Below are positions 1-7,769 of a stretch of 34,918 nt of DNA, one piece after another. Source of the DNA: JAOZTV01 sp965371805 (GTDB taxonomy: Bacteria > Acidobacteriota > Aminicenantia > UBA2199); contig CBDUZW010000059.1 of NCBI GenBank assembly GCA_965371805.1, positions 1 through 34,918 of the forward strand, in the 5' to 3' direction. The notes beneath the pieces are model-generated. The model did no database searches. It was not told the DNA's origin and worked only from the letters and a program-made list of their open reading frames with translations. The position numbers were made by a program, and so were the translations under genes. Position 1 is the stretch's first letter, and the number at the start of each line of letters is the position of its first letter.

Positions 1-27
1 CTATATAACTATTTATTTAAAGTTTTT

Positions 28-438
28 TTATAATTTTGATGAAAAATCAGGGATAAAACTATCGACTTTTTTTATTAGGTCATTATATGAGATTACCCAA
101 TTTTCAAGCTCAGTAGCTTTTGATTCATTTAGCTCAAATAATACTGCAATTGCTCTCAATATTTTTTGCTCTTCTCCAGAAAAATTGTTGTCAGCATAGG
201 ATAGAGCTAACCATTCAATAAATGAATAAACTTTAGAACTTTTTGAGTCAAAGACAGATACAATATCTTCTATTGATCCAGTTGGAAGTTTTGCTTCTTC
301 GTATAAACCCATTTCAATTCTCATCATATCTATTGCATTTTGCTCTCTTCTATCAAGGATTCCATCTGCATTAATTAGTTTTTGTGAGATAGATAAAAAA
401 GCTAACCTTTGTTCATCTGATAATTTGTTTAAATACAT
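28..438 (-). CDS. TerB-like helical protein
   Basis: This 136-residue, all-helical soluble protein has no signal peptide. It shows two copies of the acidic loop pattern typical of the TerB/DjlA-N fold: NADGILDRRE near residue 23 and YADNNFSGEE near residue 81, each followed by a helix. TerB-like domains bind metal through such acidic loops and are best known from tellurite-resistance and stress operons, but stand-alone copies mostly have unknown roles. The ATG at 438 is preceded by AAGGAG at good spacing. The 3' end lies close to the window edge, so downstream partners are not visible. The fold assignment is from motif resemblance; no specific function is claimed. Confidence 0.72.
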   Translation of the reverse strand: MYLNKLSDEQRLAFLSISQKLINADGILDRREQNAIDMMRIEMGLYEEAKLPTGSIEDIVSVFDSKSSKVYSFIEWLALSYADNNFSGEEQKILRAIAVLFELNESKATELENWVISYNDLIKKVDSFIPDFSSKL

Positions 439-473
439 CTTTTACTCCTTCTAGTATTAAAATTTAATTTTAC

Positions 474-503
474 ATTTTACTATTTTACATATTATAAAGT
501 CAA
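474..503 (-). promoter_or_regulatory. putative sigma70-type promoter of the TerB-like gene
   Basis: On the minus strand, TTGACT (503-498) is followed after 18 bp by TAAAAT (479-474). It lies about 36 bp upstream of the start codon, and the leader contains AAGGAG. It overlaps the end of the neighbouring lipoprotein gene. Prediction only. Confidence 0.4.
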
Positions 504-1141
504 TAAATATTCTCATTAACTCTTAACTCTGATACATAGAGTAATTCGCAGGAACCATTCCCTGTATCTTTTCTACTGAAAGAAGAATTCCACCAATACT
601 TTTTTCCATCTTTATCTCCATTAATTTTTACAAGAAATCCTTTAATTTCAATCTTATCTCCAATAGAAATTTTCTTTAATGCTCGTTTAATATTTTCAGA
701 TGAAGGGATCATATGTGTATTTGCAGAGTTTTCAATAATAAACTGATTGTTCATAGGAAAGGATGAAGGAAACCGATAAAAATACCATCTGTTTCTTTGA
801 CTAAACTTTACCATATTTCTTATTTCTGGATCTGCTAAGGGTCCCCAGACAAGAGCAAGATCAACAGGCGCAATTTCGCCTGTCCATCCTGAAGAATATG
901 ATTCTGAACTAACAACAACGGCAGATACAGTATAAAATGCCTTAGGAAGGATTTTAAATTCACCTTCATTCAAATTAATTATTATTGGGGAAATTGCATC
1001 TGTAAGTTCTTGAACTGGATATTTAAAAACATCAATCAATGTTGAATTTGTTCCTTTTATATCAGGTGCAGGACTGCAAAAACTAATTAAAAAGGTTAAA
1101 ATAGAGACAATTGTAATTTTTAGTAAAATTTTTTTTACCAT
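500..1141 (-). CDS. signal-peptide protein of an uncharacterised conserved family, possible lipoprotein
   Basis: This 213-residue protein has a basic N-terminus, a hydrophobic stretch (residues 6-22) and a cysteine in LISFCSP. Phe at -1 is poor for a lipobox, so lipidation is uncertain, but export is likely. The C-terminal two-thirds carries the order VDLALVWGPLADP (around residue 93), RWYFYRFP, SANTHMIP, GDKIEIKGFLVKI and a final RKDTGNGSCELLYV. From memory this order matches a conserved family of bacterial hypothetical proteins with no known function. There is no Shine-Dalgarno before the ATG at 1141. On the minus strand TTGCAT (1175-1170), 17 bp, AATGAT (1152-1147) ends 5 nt before the ATG, a weak leaderless-type arrangement. 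Catalytic residues are not evident. Confidence 0.7.
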   Translation of the reverse strand: MVKKILLKITIVSILTFLISFCSPAPDIKGTNSTLIDVFKYPVQELTDAISPIIINLNEGEFKILPKAFYTVSAVVVSSESYSSGWTGEIAPVDLALVWGPLADPEIRNMVKFSQRNRWYFYRFPSSFPMNNQFIIENSANTHMIPSSENIKRALKKISIGDKIEIKGFLVKINGDKDGKKYWWNSSFSRKDTGNGSCELLYVSELRVNENIY

Positions 1142-1404
1142 ATATAATCATTGCAAAAAAAAAATAATAATGCAAATTACAAGTAAAACTATTATTTTAT
1201 AAATTTGCCAAAAAAATCATCAAATACATATAGTTCAGCTTGATATAGCTCAAATATATGTGATTTAATCATTATAAGTTATATCAAAAAGCCACTGGAA
1301 ATGAAAATTAAGATTCTTACTTTAAAGAACTTGCAATAATATAGTTTTAAGTATAGAATTACTTTTTATTTGAATTGAACTATTACTCAATTTAGGTTTA
1401 ATTT
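1142..1404. other. AT-rich intergenic region with no gene seen
   Basis: This 263-bp stretch separates the divergent lipoprotein gene and tRNA-Ser. I see no convincing ORF, strong hairpin or repeat. It includes a run of 10 A at 1155-1164. A weak tRNA promoter candidate (TTGAAT at 1370-1375, 17 bp, TAGGTT at 1393-1398) would start transcription close to the mature tRNA end, but its -10 is poor. Confidence 0.5.
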
Positions 1405-1491
1405 GGAGAGGTGTCCGAGTGGCTTAAGGAGCACGCTTGGAAAGCGTGTGTGCTTGAAAAGGTACCGTGGGTTCAAATCCCACCCTCTCCG
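1405..1491 (+). tRNA. tRNA-Ser (anticodon GGA)
   Basis: The acceptor GGAGAGG (1405-1411) pairs with CCTCTCC (1484-1490), with discriminator G at 1491. The anticodon stem CACGC/GCGTG encloses the loop TTGGAAA, giving anticodon GGA. A long variable arm, typical of serine tRNAs, precedes the T-arm GTGGG TTCAAAT CCCAC. The 3' CCA is not encoded. It lies 80 bp upstream of the SRP RNA and dnaX, an arrangement resembling the Bacillus tRNA-Ser/scr/dnaX locus. Confidence 0.97.
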
Positions 1492-1568
1492 GGTGGAATT
1501 TTAACCCACGTAGCTCTGGGTTTAACAAATTTTGCCCCCATAGGTAAATTATAGAATTTGCATTATTT

Positions 1569-1664
1569 GCTCAGGAGCCCGGCAATATGAGCCTGTGAAC
1601 TGTGTCAGGACCGAAAGGGAGCAGCACTAAGCGGTAACTTGTATGTGACCGGGACCTCCTGGGT
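1569..1664 (+). ncRNA. ffs: signal recognition particle RNA (4.5S, small bacterial type)
   Basis: The universally conserved domain IV core is present: GTGTCAGGACCGAAAGG followed by GAGCAGC and CTAAG (1601-1632), with a GAAA-type tetraloop between the two asymmetric internal loops that bind Ffh. The outer helix is closed by CAGGAG (1572-1577) pairing with CTCCTG (1656-1661), and CCCGG (1578-1582) pairing with CCGGG (1649-1653). At about 96 nt it is the short form without an Alu domain. The ends are estimated from pairing and could differ by a few bases. It lies about 40 bp upstream of dnaX. Confidence 0.95.
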
Positions 1665-1706
1665 TTTATTATAGATTAAGACTATGTGTCATATAGGGAT
1701 TTATTA

Positions 1707-3314
1707 ATGTATTTAGCATTGGCAAGAAAATACAGACCTCAAAAGTTTGCAGATTTGATAGGACAGCCTCATATTACCAAAACACTTCAGAATGCAATAA
1801 GGATGAAGAAATTATACCCTGCTTTAATTTTCTCCGGAATGAAGGGAGTGGGGAAAACTTCTGCCTCTAGAATTCTTGCAAAAACACTTAACTGTGAAAA
1901 GGGACCTGATATTGAACCATGCAATGAATGCAGTACATGTAAAGAGATAACAGAAGATCATTCTACTGATTATATTGAGATTGATGGCGCCTCAAATAAT
2001 GGAGTTGAAGAAATAAGGCAATTAAAAGAAACTGTAAGGTATAAACCTTTAAAAAACAGGTACAGGGTAATTGTTATTGATGAAGTTCATATGCTGACTA
2101 CATCTGCCTGGAACGCCTTGTTGAAAACAGTTGAAGAACCTCCGGAACACACATATTTTATAATGGCTACTACTGATTTTCATAAAATTCCAGCAACAAT
2201 TGTTTCAAGATGTCAGCATTTTGAATTTAAAAGGATCCCTTATGAGACAATGGAGGTTCTTCTTAAAAGTATTTGTGAAAAGGAAAATATTAAGATTTCA
2301 GATTATTCCTTACATTTAATTTCCAAGTCTTCCGAGGGTAGTTTAAGAGATGCTAAAAAGATACTCGATCAGTCGATTGCTATATCAAATGGGGATGTGA
2401 AGGATGAAGAAGTAATTGATATTCTTGGTATTATAGAAGAAAATGTGTTTATTGATATTACTAAGTATACTCTGAAAGCAAATAGAAAAGGGATTATTGA
2501 TATAATAAATGATCTGTCTGAAAGGGGAGTGGATCTAAGGTTTTTTTATGGAGAATATTTAAAATTCTTCAGAGAATTAATTATTCTAAAGTCTGTAAAA
2601 GATTCAATTTCGTTAACGAATCTTAATCCTGAAAACATTAAAGATATTTTTTTAATGTTAAAAAATGTGACTGAAATAGAGCTGCTCAGGTATTTTAATG
2701 CTTCAAGAGAGCTGGAAATTACAATGAGAAATACTGAATCGCCAAAGATTCTACTTGAATACCTTTTTTTGAAGTTGTCATATTTTCCTTCACTTGTCCC
2801 AATTGAAGATCTGATAAAATCTGTTAAAAGTGGTGATATAGTTATTCCAATTGATATGGGCGAAAAGCTGGTTGAGAATGTTGACTCTAAGGAAAATATT
2901 TCAAATATCCAACCCGAGAGAATTCAAAATAGAACTGAGGTAGAAGAGAGTAAACCTGAATTAACAGGAATTGATGTCCGTTCTTTACTAATTAAAAAAT
3001 TTTCAAATTCAGATCCAAGACTTGCTTCAGACATTGAAAATTCCAGTTTAATTCTTAACAAGGATGACCTGACTATTGAGTTTGATGCAGACATGGATCT
3101 ATCATTTAAAAATGTGAAAAATAATATTGAACTCTTAAATAAGACAATTCAGGATGGTTTTGGTAAAAAGTTTAATGTCATTCCAATTCTTTCTAATAGA
3201 AGTGATAGAGATGAAAAAAAAAAAATAACTGATGAAATTAGAAAAGATAAAAATATTAATAAACTTGCCGATAAGATAAAAGGGAAAATTATCTCTGTAG
3301 AAAGTATAGAATAA
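1707..3314 (+). CDS. dnaX: DNA polymerase III subunits gamma/tau (clamp loader)
   Basis: The product is the clamp-loader ATPase that loads the sliding clamp during replication. Residues 1-11 (MYLALARKYRP) match the family start. Walker A is GMKGVGKT (44-51), the zinc module is C63/C72/C75/C78, Walker B is DEVH (125-128), and there is a sensor ATTD and an SRC arginine finger near residues 155-170. The C-terminal third, about residues 360-535, is tau-like and divergent. ATG 1707 is preferred because AGGG sits 8 bases upstream; an in-frame GTG at 1686 would add seven residues but has no ribosome site. A run of 12 A at 3214-3225 near the 3' end could slip (see findings). The gene order SRP RNA-dnaX-ybaB-recR is widely conserved. 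Confidence 0.97.
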   Translation: MYLALARKYRPQKFADLIGQPHITKTLQNAIRMKKLYPALIFSGMKGVGKTSASRILAKTLNCEKGPDIEPCNECSTCKEITEDHSTDYIEIDGASNNGVEEIRQLKETVRYKPLKNRYRVIVIDEVHMLTTSAWNALLKTVEEPPEHTYFIMATTDFHKIPATIVSRCQHFEFKRIPYETMEVLLKSICEKENIKISDYSLHLISKSSEGSLRDAKKILDQSIAISNGDVKDEEVIDILGIIEENVFIDITKYTLKANRKGIIDIINDLSERGVDLRFFYGEYLKFFRELIILKSVKDSISLTNLNPENIKDIFLMLKNVTEIELLRYFNASRELEITMRNTESPKILLEYLFLKLSYFPSLVPIEDLIKSVKSGDIVIPIDMGEKLVENVDSKENISNIQPERIQNRTEVEESKPELTGIDVRSLLIKKFSNSDPRLASDIENSSLILNKDDLTIEFDADMDLSFKNVKNNIELLNKTIQDGFGKKFNVIPILSNRSDRDEKKKITDEIRKDKNINKLADKIKGKIISVESIE

Positions 3315-3329
3315 TAAGAGGAGAAAAAA

Positions 3330-3665
3330 ATGGGAAAAATGCCAAATATGAATCAATTAATGAAAATGGCCCAAAACATGGCTAAAGATATGGAAGAAAA
3401 ATTAAGTACTACTGAGGTTGAAGGAAATGCCGGAGGTGGAATGGTAAAAGTTGTTATGAATGGTCATAAGAATATTTTATCTCTTGATATTTCTAAAGAT
3501 GTTGTGGATCCGGAAGACATCGAGATGCTTCAGGATTTGATAATAGCTGCAGTAAATGATGCGCAAAGCAAAGCAGATGAGGAAATGAAAGGTTCTGCAG
3601 GAGCAGGAATTCCAGGGGGAATGCCAAGTATCCCAGGAATGCCTGGAGGATTTCCATTTGGTTGA
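3330..3665 (+). CDS. ybaB: YbaB/EbfC nucleoid-associated protein
   Basis: This 111-residue protein has the family pattern: an N-terminal Met-rich helix (MNQLMKMAQNMAKDMEEK), then VEGNAGGGMVKVVMNG, ISLD-type strands and a DLIIAAVNDAQSKADEEM helix. The Gly/Pro/Met-rich tail (GIPGGMPSIPGMPGG) is also typical. YbaB forms a tweezer-like dimer that binds DNA. It starts 15 bp after dnaX with a strong AGAGGAG site, and recR follows with a 3-bp gap, so the three genes form one operon. Confidence 0.95.
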   Translation: MGKMPNMNQLMKMAQNMAKDMEEKLSTTEVEGNAGGGMVKVVMNGHKNILSLDISKDVVDPEDIEMLQDLIIAAVNDAQSKADEEMKGSAGAGIPGGMPSIPGMPGGFPFG

Positions 3666-3668
3666 TTG

Positions 3669-4271
3669 ATGGCAAGACCTCAAGCCTATATATTAAGACT
3701 TATTGAGGAGTTAAGTAAAATTCCAGGTATTGGAAAAAAAACAGCTCAAAGGATTAGCTTTTTTCTTTTAAAATCAGAAAAAGAGAGTGTGTTGGCTCTT
3801 GCAAAGTCAATAGTTGATGCACGTGAAAAAACAATATATTGTTCAATGTGTAATAATATAACCGATACTGATCCATGTGAGATTTGTATGGATCCAAAAA
3901 GAGAGAAAAAGATTTGTATTGTCGAAGAACCTTTTAATATTTATTCTATAGAGAGAACGCTGTTATATTCAGGATACTATCATGTATTACATGGAAACCT
4001 ATCTCCAATTAGTGGTATAGGGCCCGATGAATTAAAACTGTCAACTTTAAAGGACAGGATAAAGAAAAATAGTATTAATGAAATAATACTTGCAACAAGT
4101 CCAACTACAGAGGGGAATGCTACAGCTCATTATATATCTGAATTGTTAAAACATATGCAAGTGAAGGTGTCGAGGTTAGCGCTCGGGCTCCCAATAGGTG
4201 CGGACATAGATTTTGTTGATTCTATTACAATTGCAAAAGCGATAGAAGGGCGGAGGCAGGTAATAGAATGA
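3669..4271 (+). CDS. recR: recombination protein RecR
   Basis: RecR works with RecO (and RecF) to load RecA at gaps. The 200-residue product has the N-terminal helix-hairpin-helix IPGIGKKTAQRISF (18-31), the four-cysteine zinc finger C58/C61/C70/C73, and a Toprim domain beginning at ICIVEEP and including ILATSPTTEGNATAHYI. The C-terminal ALGLPIGADIDFVDSITIAKAI block and length are standard. ATG 3669 is chosen over the in-frame TTG at 3666. The start lies three bases after the ybaB stop, which suggests coupled translation. Confidence 0.96.
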   Translation: MARPQAYILRLIEELSKIPGIGKKTAQRISFFLLKSEKESVLALAKSIVDAREKTIYCSMCNNITDTDPCEICMDPKREKKICIVEEPFNIYSIERTLLYSGYYHVLHGNLSPISGIGPDELKLSTLKDRIKKNSINEIILATSPTTEGNATAHYISELLKHMQVKVSRLALGLPIGADIDFVDSITIAKAIEGRRQVIE

Positions 4272-4296
4272 ACTTTGAATTTATTTCCAGAATAGG

Positions 4297-4325
4297 TTGA
4301 TTTTTTGTTGAAAAAAAGTTACAAT
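4297..4325 (+). promoter_or_regulatory. putative promoter of the mglB-mglA pair
   Basis: TTGATT (4297-4302) and TACAAT (4320-4325) are separated by 17 bp, matching sigma70 at 4/6 and 5/6. Only 8 bases separate the -10 from the ATG at 4334, so transcription would start within 0-2 bases of the start codon. There is no Shine-Dalgarno. Confidence 0.5.
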
Positions 4326-4333
4326 AATAAAGT

Positions 4334-4822
4334 ATGCAAGAAAATTTTATAATATATAATGAAGAGTATGTTCAAGTTAAGGAGATTCTAAAAAATCTTA
4401 CTGAGGCTACAAAATCAGAGATAGCTTTTATTACTGATGCAGAGGGTCATTGTATCGCTTCAACTGGCAATATGGAAGATTCATATCTGAATTCAATATC
4501 ATCTTTAATTGCAGGAAGTATTGCTGCCGTAAACAGCATTGCTCAAATGTTAAGTATGAGTAAATTCAATAGTATTCTAACTGAATCTGATGACAAAAAT
4601 CTTTATGTTACTTCAGTTAATGATCGTACTATGTTAATTATTATTTTTGAAAAAGATTCAAATCTTGGGTTAGTGAGATTCAGGGTAAAAAATTCTACAA
4701 AAGAATTGGAATCAGTTTTTGTAAAAATTAATGAAAAAGCAAACTCAAACCAAGCAAAAGGTACAGAATCTCTGTTTGAAGGTGTTACAGATGCAGATAT
4801 TGATGAGATATTTGGTGATTAA
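4334..4822 (+). CDS. Roadblock/LC7-domain protein, MglB-like
   Basis: The 162-residue product has a Roadblock/LC7 fold at about residues 12-125: an initial helix (VKEILKNL), strands IAFITDAEGHCIAS, a long helix around SISSLIAGSIAAVNSIAQML, then LYVTSVNDRTMLIIIF and a final helix. In Myxococcus and Thermus, MglB dimers act on the small GTPase MglA as a GTPase activator and help set cell polarity. The MglA-like gene starts two bases after this stop. A flexible polar linker leads to an acidic C-terminal tail, VTDADIDEIFGD, which could be a docking peptide (inference). No Shine-Dalgarno precedes the ATG; see the promoter entry. Confidence 0.85.
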   Translation: MQENFIIYNEEYVQVKEILKNLTEATKSEIAFITDAEGHCIASTGNMEDSYLNSISSLIAGSIAAVNSIAQMLSMSKFNSILTESDDKNLYVTSVNDRTMLIIIFEKDSNLGLVRFRVKNSTKELESVFVKINEKANSNQAKGTESLFEGVTDADIDEIFGD

Positions 4823-4824
4823 TA

Positions 4825-5415
4825 ATGTCTTTTCTTAACTATTCTACCAAAGAGATTAATTTTAAAATAGTATATTATGGTCCTGGATTGAGTGGAAAAA
4901 CAACTAATATAAAACATATATACAATAAAATTAAAAAAGATAATAAAGGGAAAATGGTCAGTCTGGCTACAGAAACAGAAAGAACTCTTTTTTTTGATTT
5001 TTTCCCGCTGGATCTTGGAATGATTAAGGGTTATAAAGTTAAATTCCATCTTTATACTGTCCCTGGTCAGATTTACTATAGTAGTTCAAGAAAATTAATA
5101 TTAAAAGGTGTCGATGGATTAGTTTTTGTTGCAGATTCTCAACGTGAAAGATTTGAGGCTAATATTGAGAGTCTATCTGATATGCATGAAAACCTTGTTG
5201 AATATAAAATAGATTTTAATATTCTTCCATTTGTTCTTCAATTAAATAAAAGAGATCTTCCTAATGTAACACCTGTAGATGAAATGATATCAGCTTTAAG
5301 AAGAAAAAATGAGCCTGTATTGGAAGCAGTTTCAATGAAAGGTGATGGCGTAATTGAAACATTGAAGAGTATTTCAAAACTTGTAATGATTGATGTAAAG
5401 AAAAAACTGGGTTAA
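4825..5415 (+). CDS. mglA: MglA-like small Ras-family GTPase
   Basis: This 196-residue small GTPase has the P-loop GPGLSGKTT (19-27), a switch region with ATETERTLFFDFFP (48-61), the G3 motif TVPGQ (78-82) and the G4 motif NKRD (141-144). The G3 lacks the usual Asp, a hallmark of the MglA group rather than eukaryotic Ras. MglA-GTP marks the leading pole and positions type IV pili and motility machines. It is translated two bases after the Roadblock gene, its likely regulator. A pilus/type II assembly operon lies about 16 kb downstream in the same window, giving a possible client. Confidence 0.9.
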   Translation: MSFLNYSTKEINFKIVYYGPGLSGKTTNIKHIYNKIKKDNKGKMVSLATETERTLFFDFFPLDLGMIKGYKVKFHLYTVPGQIYYSSSRKLILKGVDGLVFVADSQRERFEANIESLSDMHENLVEYKIDFNILPFVLQLNKRDLPNVTPVDEMISALRRKNEPVLEAVSMKGDGVIETLKSISKLVMIDVKKKLG

Positions 5416-5460
5416 AAATCATTTTTATTTAATTTATTTTATTGGAAAGTGATAACAGTG

Positions 5461-5489
5461 TTGACTTTACGGAAGTTTTGATGTAAATT
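5461..5489 (+). promoter_or_regulatory. putative promoter of the HU gene
   Basis: TTGACT (5461-5466, 5/6 match) and TAAATT (5484-5489, 4/6) have an ideal 17-bp spacer. The predicted start near 5496 leaves a leader of about 20 nt holding the AAAGGAGA ribosome site. The tRNA-Val and thrS that follow may be read from here, since I see no terminator after the HU gene. Confidence 0.55.
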
Positions 5490-5514
5490 AGTGAATTAAA
5501 AAAGGAGAAAAAAT

Positions 5515-5790
5515 ATGAATAAAAATGAATTAGCAGTTCAAATGGTTAAAGATGCCAGTGTTACTAAGAGTGATGCCGTTAAAGTAATAGATGGATTTGT
5601 TGAAGCACTTACTGAAGAATTAAAGAAAAAAGATGGTTCATTGACTCTTGTTGGATTTGGTACATTTAAAGTTGTTGAGAAAAAACAGAAGAAAGGTAGA
5701 AACCCGAGGACAGGCGAAGAGATAACAATTCCAAAGAAGAATGTTGTGAAATTTGTTCCTGGAAAGAAGCTGAAAGAATTAGTTAAATAG
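5515..5790 (+). CDS. hup: HU-family DNA-binding protein
   Basis: This 91-residue histone-like protein bends and compacts DNA as a dimer. It has the N-terminal helices MNKNELAVQMVKDASVTKSD, the GFGTFKV strand and the DNA-binding arm GRNPRTGEEITIPKK with the proline that intercalates at the arm tip, followed by VVKFVPGKKLKELV. The length is standard. The ribosome site AAAGGAGA is strong and the gene has its own promoter. It could be HU or an IHF-like homologue; the generic arm favours HU. Confidence 0.96.
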   Translation: MNKNELAVQMVKDASVTKSDAVKVIDGFVEALTEELKKKDGSLTLVGFGTFKVVEKKQKKGRNPRTGEEITIPKKNVVKFVPGKKLKELVK

Positions 5791-5799
5791 TAAATATAC

Positions 5800-5874
5800 A
5801 GGCGCATAACTCAGTTTGGCTAGAGTGTTACCTTGACGTGGTAGAAGTCGGCGGTTCGAGTCCGCCTGTGCCTA
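5800..5874 (+). tRNA. tRNA-Val (anticodon GAC)
   Basis: The acceptor AGGCGCA (5800-5806) pairs with TGTGCCT (5867-5873) with one G-T pair; the discriminator is A at 5874. The D-stem is ACTC/GAGT. The anticodon stem TTACC/GGTAG encloses TTGACGT, so the anticodon is GAC. The T-arm is GGCGG TTCGAGT CCGCC. CCA is not encoded. It sits nine bases after the HU stop and 32 bases before thrS. Confidence 0.96.
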
Positions 5875-5906
5875 TTCTATTAACTAAGTAATTATATAAA
5901 AGTTTG

Positions 5907-7769
5907 ATGAAAGATAAAATTGAAAAGAGATTAAATAAAAACACTATTTTGCTAAAAAAAGATGATATTTTTATGGGTATAGATGCTGATTTATCTGATA
6001 ATGATGTATTTGAAGAGCTGAATATTGATTCTCCGGGAATTATTCCTGTTTACAGGCATTCTGGTGCCCACCTTCTTGCACAGGCTGTATTAGAATTATT
6101 CCCTGAGGCAAAAATTGGTGTAGGACCTGCAACTGATTCAGGATTTTACTATGATTTTATTGTAGATAATCCATTCTCACCAGAAGATCTACAAAGTATT
6201 TCGAAAAAAATGAAGTTCTATGTTAAACAAAATATTAAAATAGAACGACTTGATTGGAAAAAAGAAGATGCCATTAAGTATTTCTCAGAGATGGGGCAGG
6301 ACTTAAAGGTTGAATTAATAAAAGATAAAATTATTGAAGACACTGTCTCTGTTTATAAACAGGGAGAGTTTATAGATATGTGTAGAGGACCACATCTTCC
6401 AAAAACAGGCTTATTAAAGAATTTTAAGTTAATGTATTCTTCAGCTTCCTATTGGAAAGGAGATGAGTCTAATGCGCATATGCAGAGAATTTATGGAATT
6501 ATATTTCCTACTGCTGAAAAATTAAATGAAAGGATAGAGTTTTTGAAAGAGGCTAAAGCTAGAGACCATAGGAAACTTGGTAAAGAGCTTGATCTATATT
6601 CAATTAATAATGATGTTGGAGCCGGTATTGTTTTGTGGCATCCAAAAGGATCAATGATTCGTCATGAAATTGAAAGTTTTTGGAAAGATGAACATATTAA
6701 GAATGATTATGAACTCCTTTATACTCCGCATATAGCAAGACTTGATCTTTGGAAAACAAGTGGACATCTTGATTTTTATAGTGAAAATATGTTTTCTCCA
6801 ATTGAATTTGATAATACTGAATATCAACTGAAACCCATGAATTGTCCTTTTCATTTAACTGTGTTTAAAGCTAAAAATAGAAGTTATAAAGAGATGCCTT
6901 TTAGATGGGCAGAGCTTGGAACAGTTTATAGATACGAACGTAGTGGAGTATTGCATGGATTAATGCGAGTAAGAGGATTTACGCAGGATGATGCACATAT
7001 TTTTTGTACTCCAGAACAATTAGAAGCAGAAATTTTTGAGTTAATAGATTTCACTTTATATATATTGGGATCTTTCGGTTTTAAGGATGTGGATATTTAT
7101 CTTTCAACAAGACCTGAAAAATCCGTAGGTGAACTTGATAAATGGGAACTGGCAACTAATGCACTCGAGGGTGCATTGAAAAAAGGTAACCATAAATATG
7201 AAATTGATCCAGGCGAAGGTGTTTTTTATGGACCAAAAATTGATATAAAAATTAAGGATATGCTTGGAAGATCATGGCAATGTTCCACTATTCAGATTGA
7301 TTTTAATCTTCCTGAAAGATTCAATTTGAAATATACAGATAATGATGGAACTATCAAACAACCGATAATGATTCACAGAGCATTATTGGGATCACTTGAG
7401 AGATTTTTTGGGATTTTAATTGAAAATTTTGGTGGTTTTTTTCCTGTCTGGTTATCTCCTGTGCAAGTAGCAATTCTACCTGTTACTGATGATAATTCAG
7501 ATTATGCAAAGGAAATATATAAAAAATTAAAGAAAGAAGGAATACGAGTAGAGCTTGATTATCGAAGTGAGGGGATCGGAAGAAAAATCCGGGATGCTGA
7601 AATTAACAAAATACCTTATATGATAATTATTGGGAAAGAAGAAGAGCAGGCAAAATGTTTGTCTTATAGAATACATAAACAAGGTGATAAAGGTAAGATC
7701 AATATAGAAACATTTATTAAGGGTATAAAAATGTTAATAGGAGATAAAAAATTTACTTATGAAATTTAA
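5907..7769 (+). CDS. thrS: threonyl-tRNA synthetase lacking a TGS domain
   Basis: The enzyme charges tRNA-Thr. In this 620-residue form the editing domain starts almost at once, with the HxxxH pair H51/H55 in RHSGAHLLAQ and the editing Cys/His in DMCRGPH. The class II core has the zinc ligands Cys in PMNCPFH, His in GFTQDDAHIF and His in IHRALLGSLERF. A C-terminal anticodon-binding domain starts near WLSPVQVAILPV. The first ~48 residues do not resemble the ubiquitin-like TGS domain found in most bacterial ThrS, and tRNA-Val leaves no room for a longer start. ATG 5907 is used; an in-frame TTG precedes it. There is no Shine-Dalgarno; TATAAA (5895-5900) lies exactly six bases upstream, but no good -35 is seen. 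Confidence 0.96.
   Translation: MKDKIEKRLNKNTILLKKDDIFMGIDADLSDNDVFEELNIDSPGIIPVYRHSGAHLLAQAVLELFPEAKIGVGPATDSGFYYDFIVDNPFSPEDLQSISKKMKFYVKQNIKIERLDWKKEDAIKYFSEMGQDLKVELIKDKIIEDTVSVYKQGEFIDMCRGPHLPKTGLLKNFKLMYSSASYWKGDESNAHMQRIYGIIFPTAEKLNERIEFLKEAKARDHRKLGKELDLYSINNDVGAGIVLWHPKGSMIRHEIESFWKDEHIKNDYELLYTPHIARLDLWKTSGHLDFYSENMFSPIEFDNTEYQLKPMNCPFHLTVFKAKNRSYKEMPFRWAELGTVYRYERSGVLHGLMRVRGFTQDDAHIFCTPEQLEAEIFELIDFTLYILGSFGFKDVDIYLSTRPEKSVGELDKWELATNALEGALKKGNHKYEIDPGEGVFYGPKIDIKIKDMLGRSWQCSTIQIDFNLPERFNLKYTDNDGTIKQPIMIHRALLGSLERFFGILIENFGGFFPVWLSPVQVAILPVTDDNSDYAKEIYKKLKKEGIRVELDYRSEGIGRKIRDAEINKIPYMIIIGKEEEQAKCLSYRIHKQGDKGKINIETFIKGIKMLIGDKKFTYEI

Noticed and set aside
1142..1175. Leaderless promoter for the 213-residue exported protein
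   Set aside because: TTGCAT is well placed, but the -10 candidate AATGAT lacks the first T and sits 5 bases from the ATG; kept only as a weak possibility.
1501..1525. Hairpin AACCCA/TGGGTT after tRNA-Ser as a terminator
   Set aside because: Only six good pairs with an eight-base loop and no T-run; the same AACCCAC could also pair with the tRNA T-arm, so this may be coincidental.
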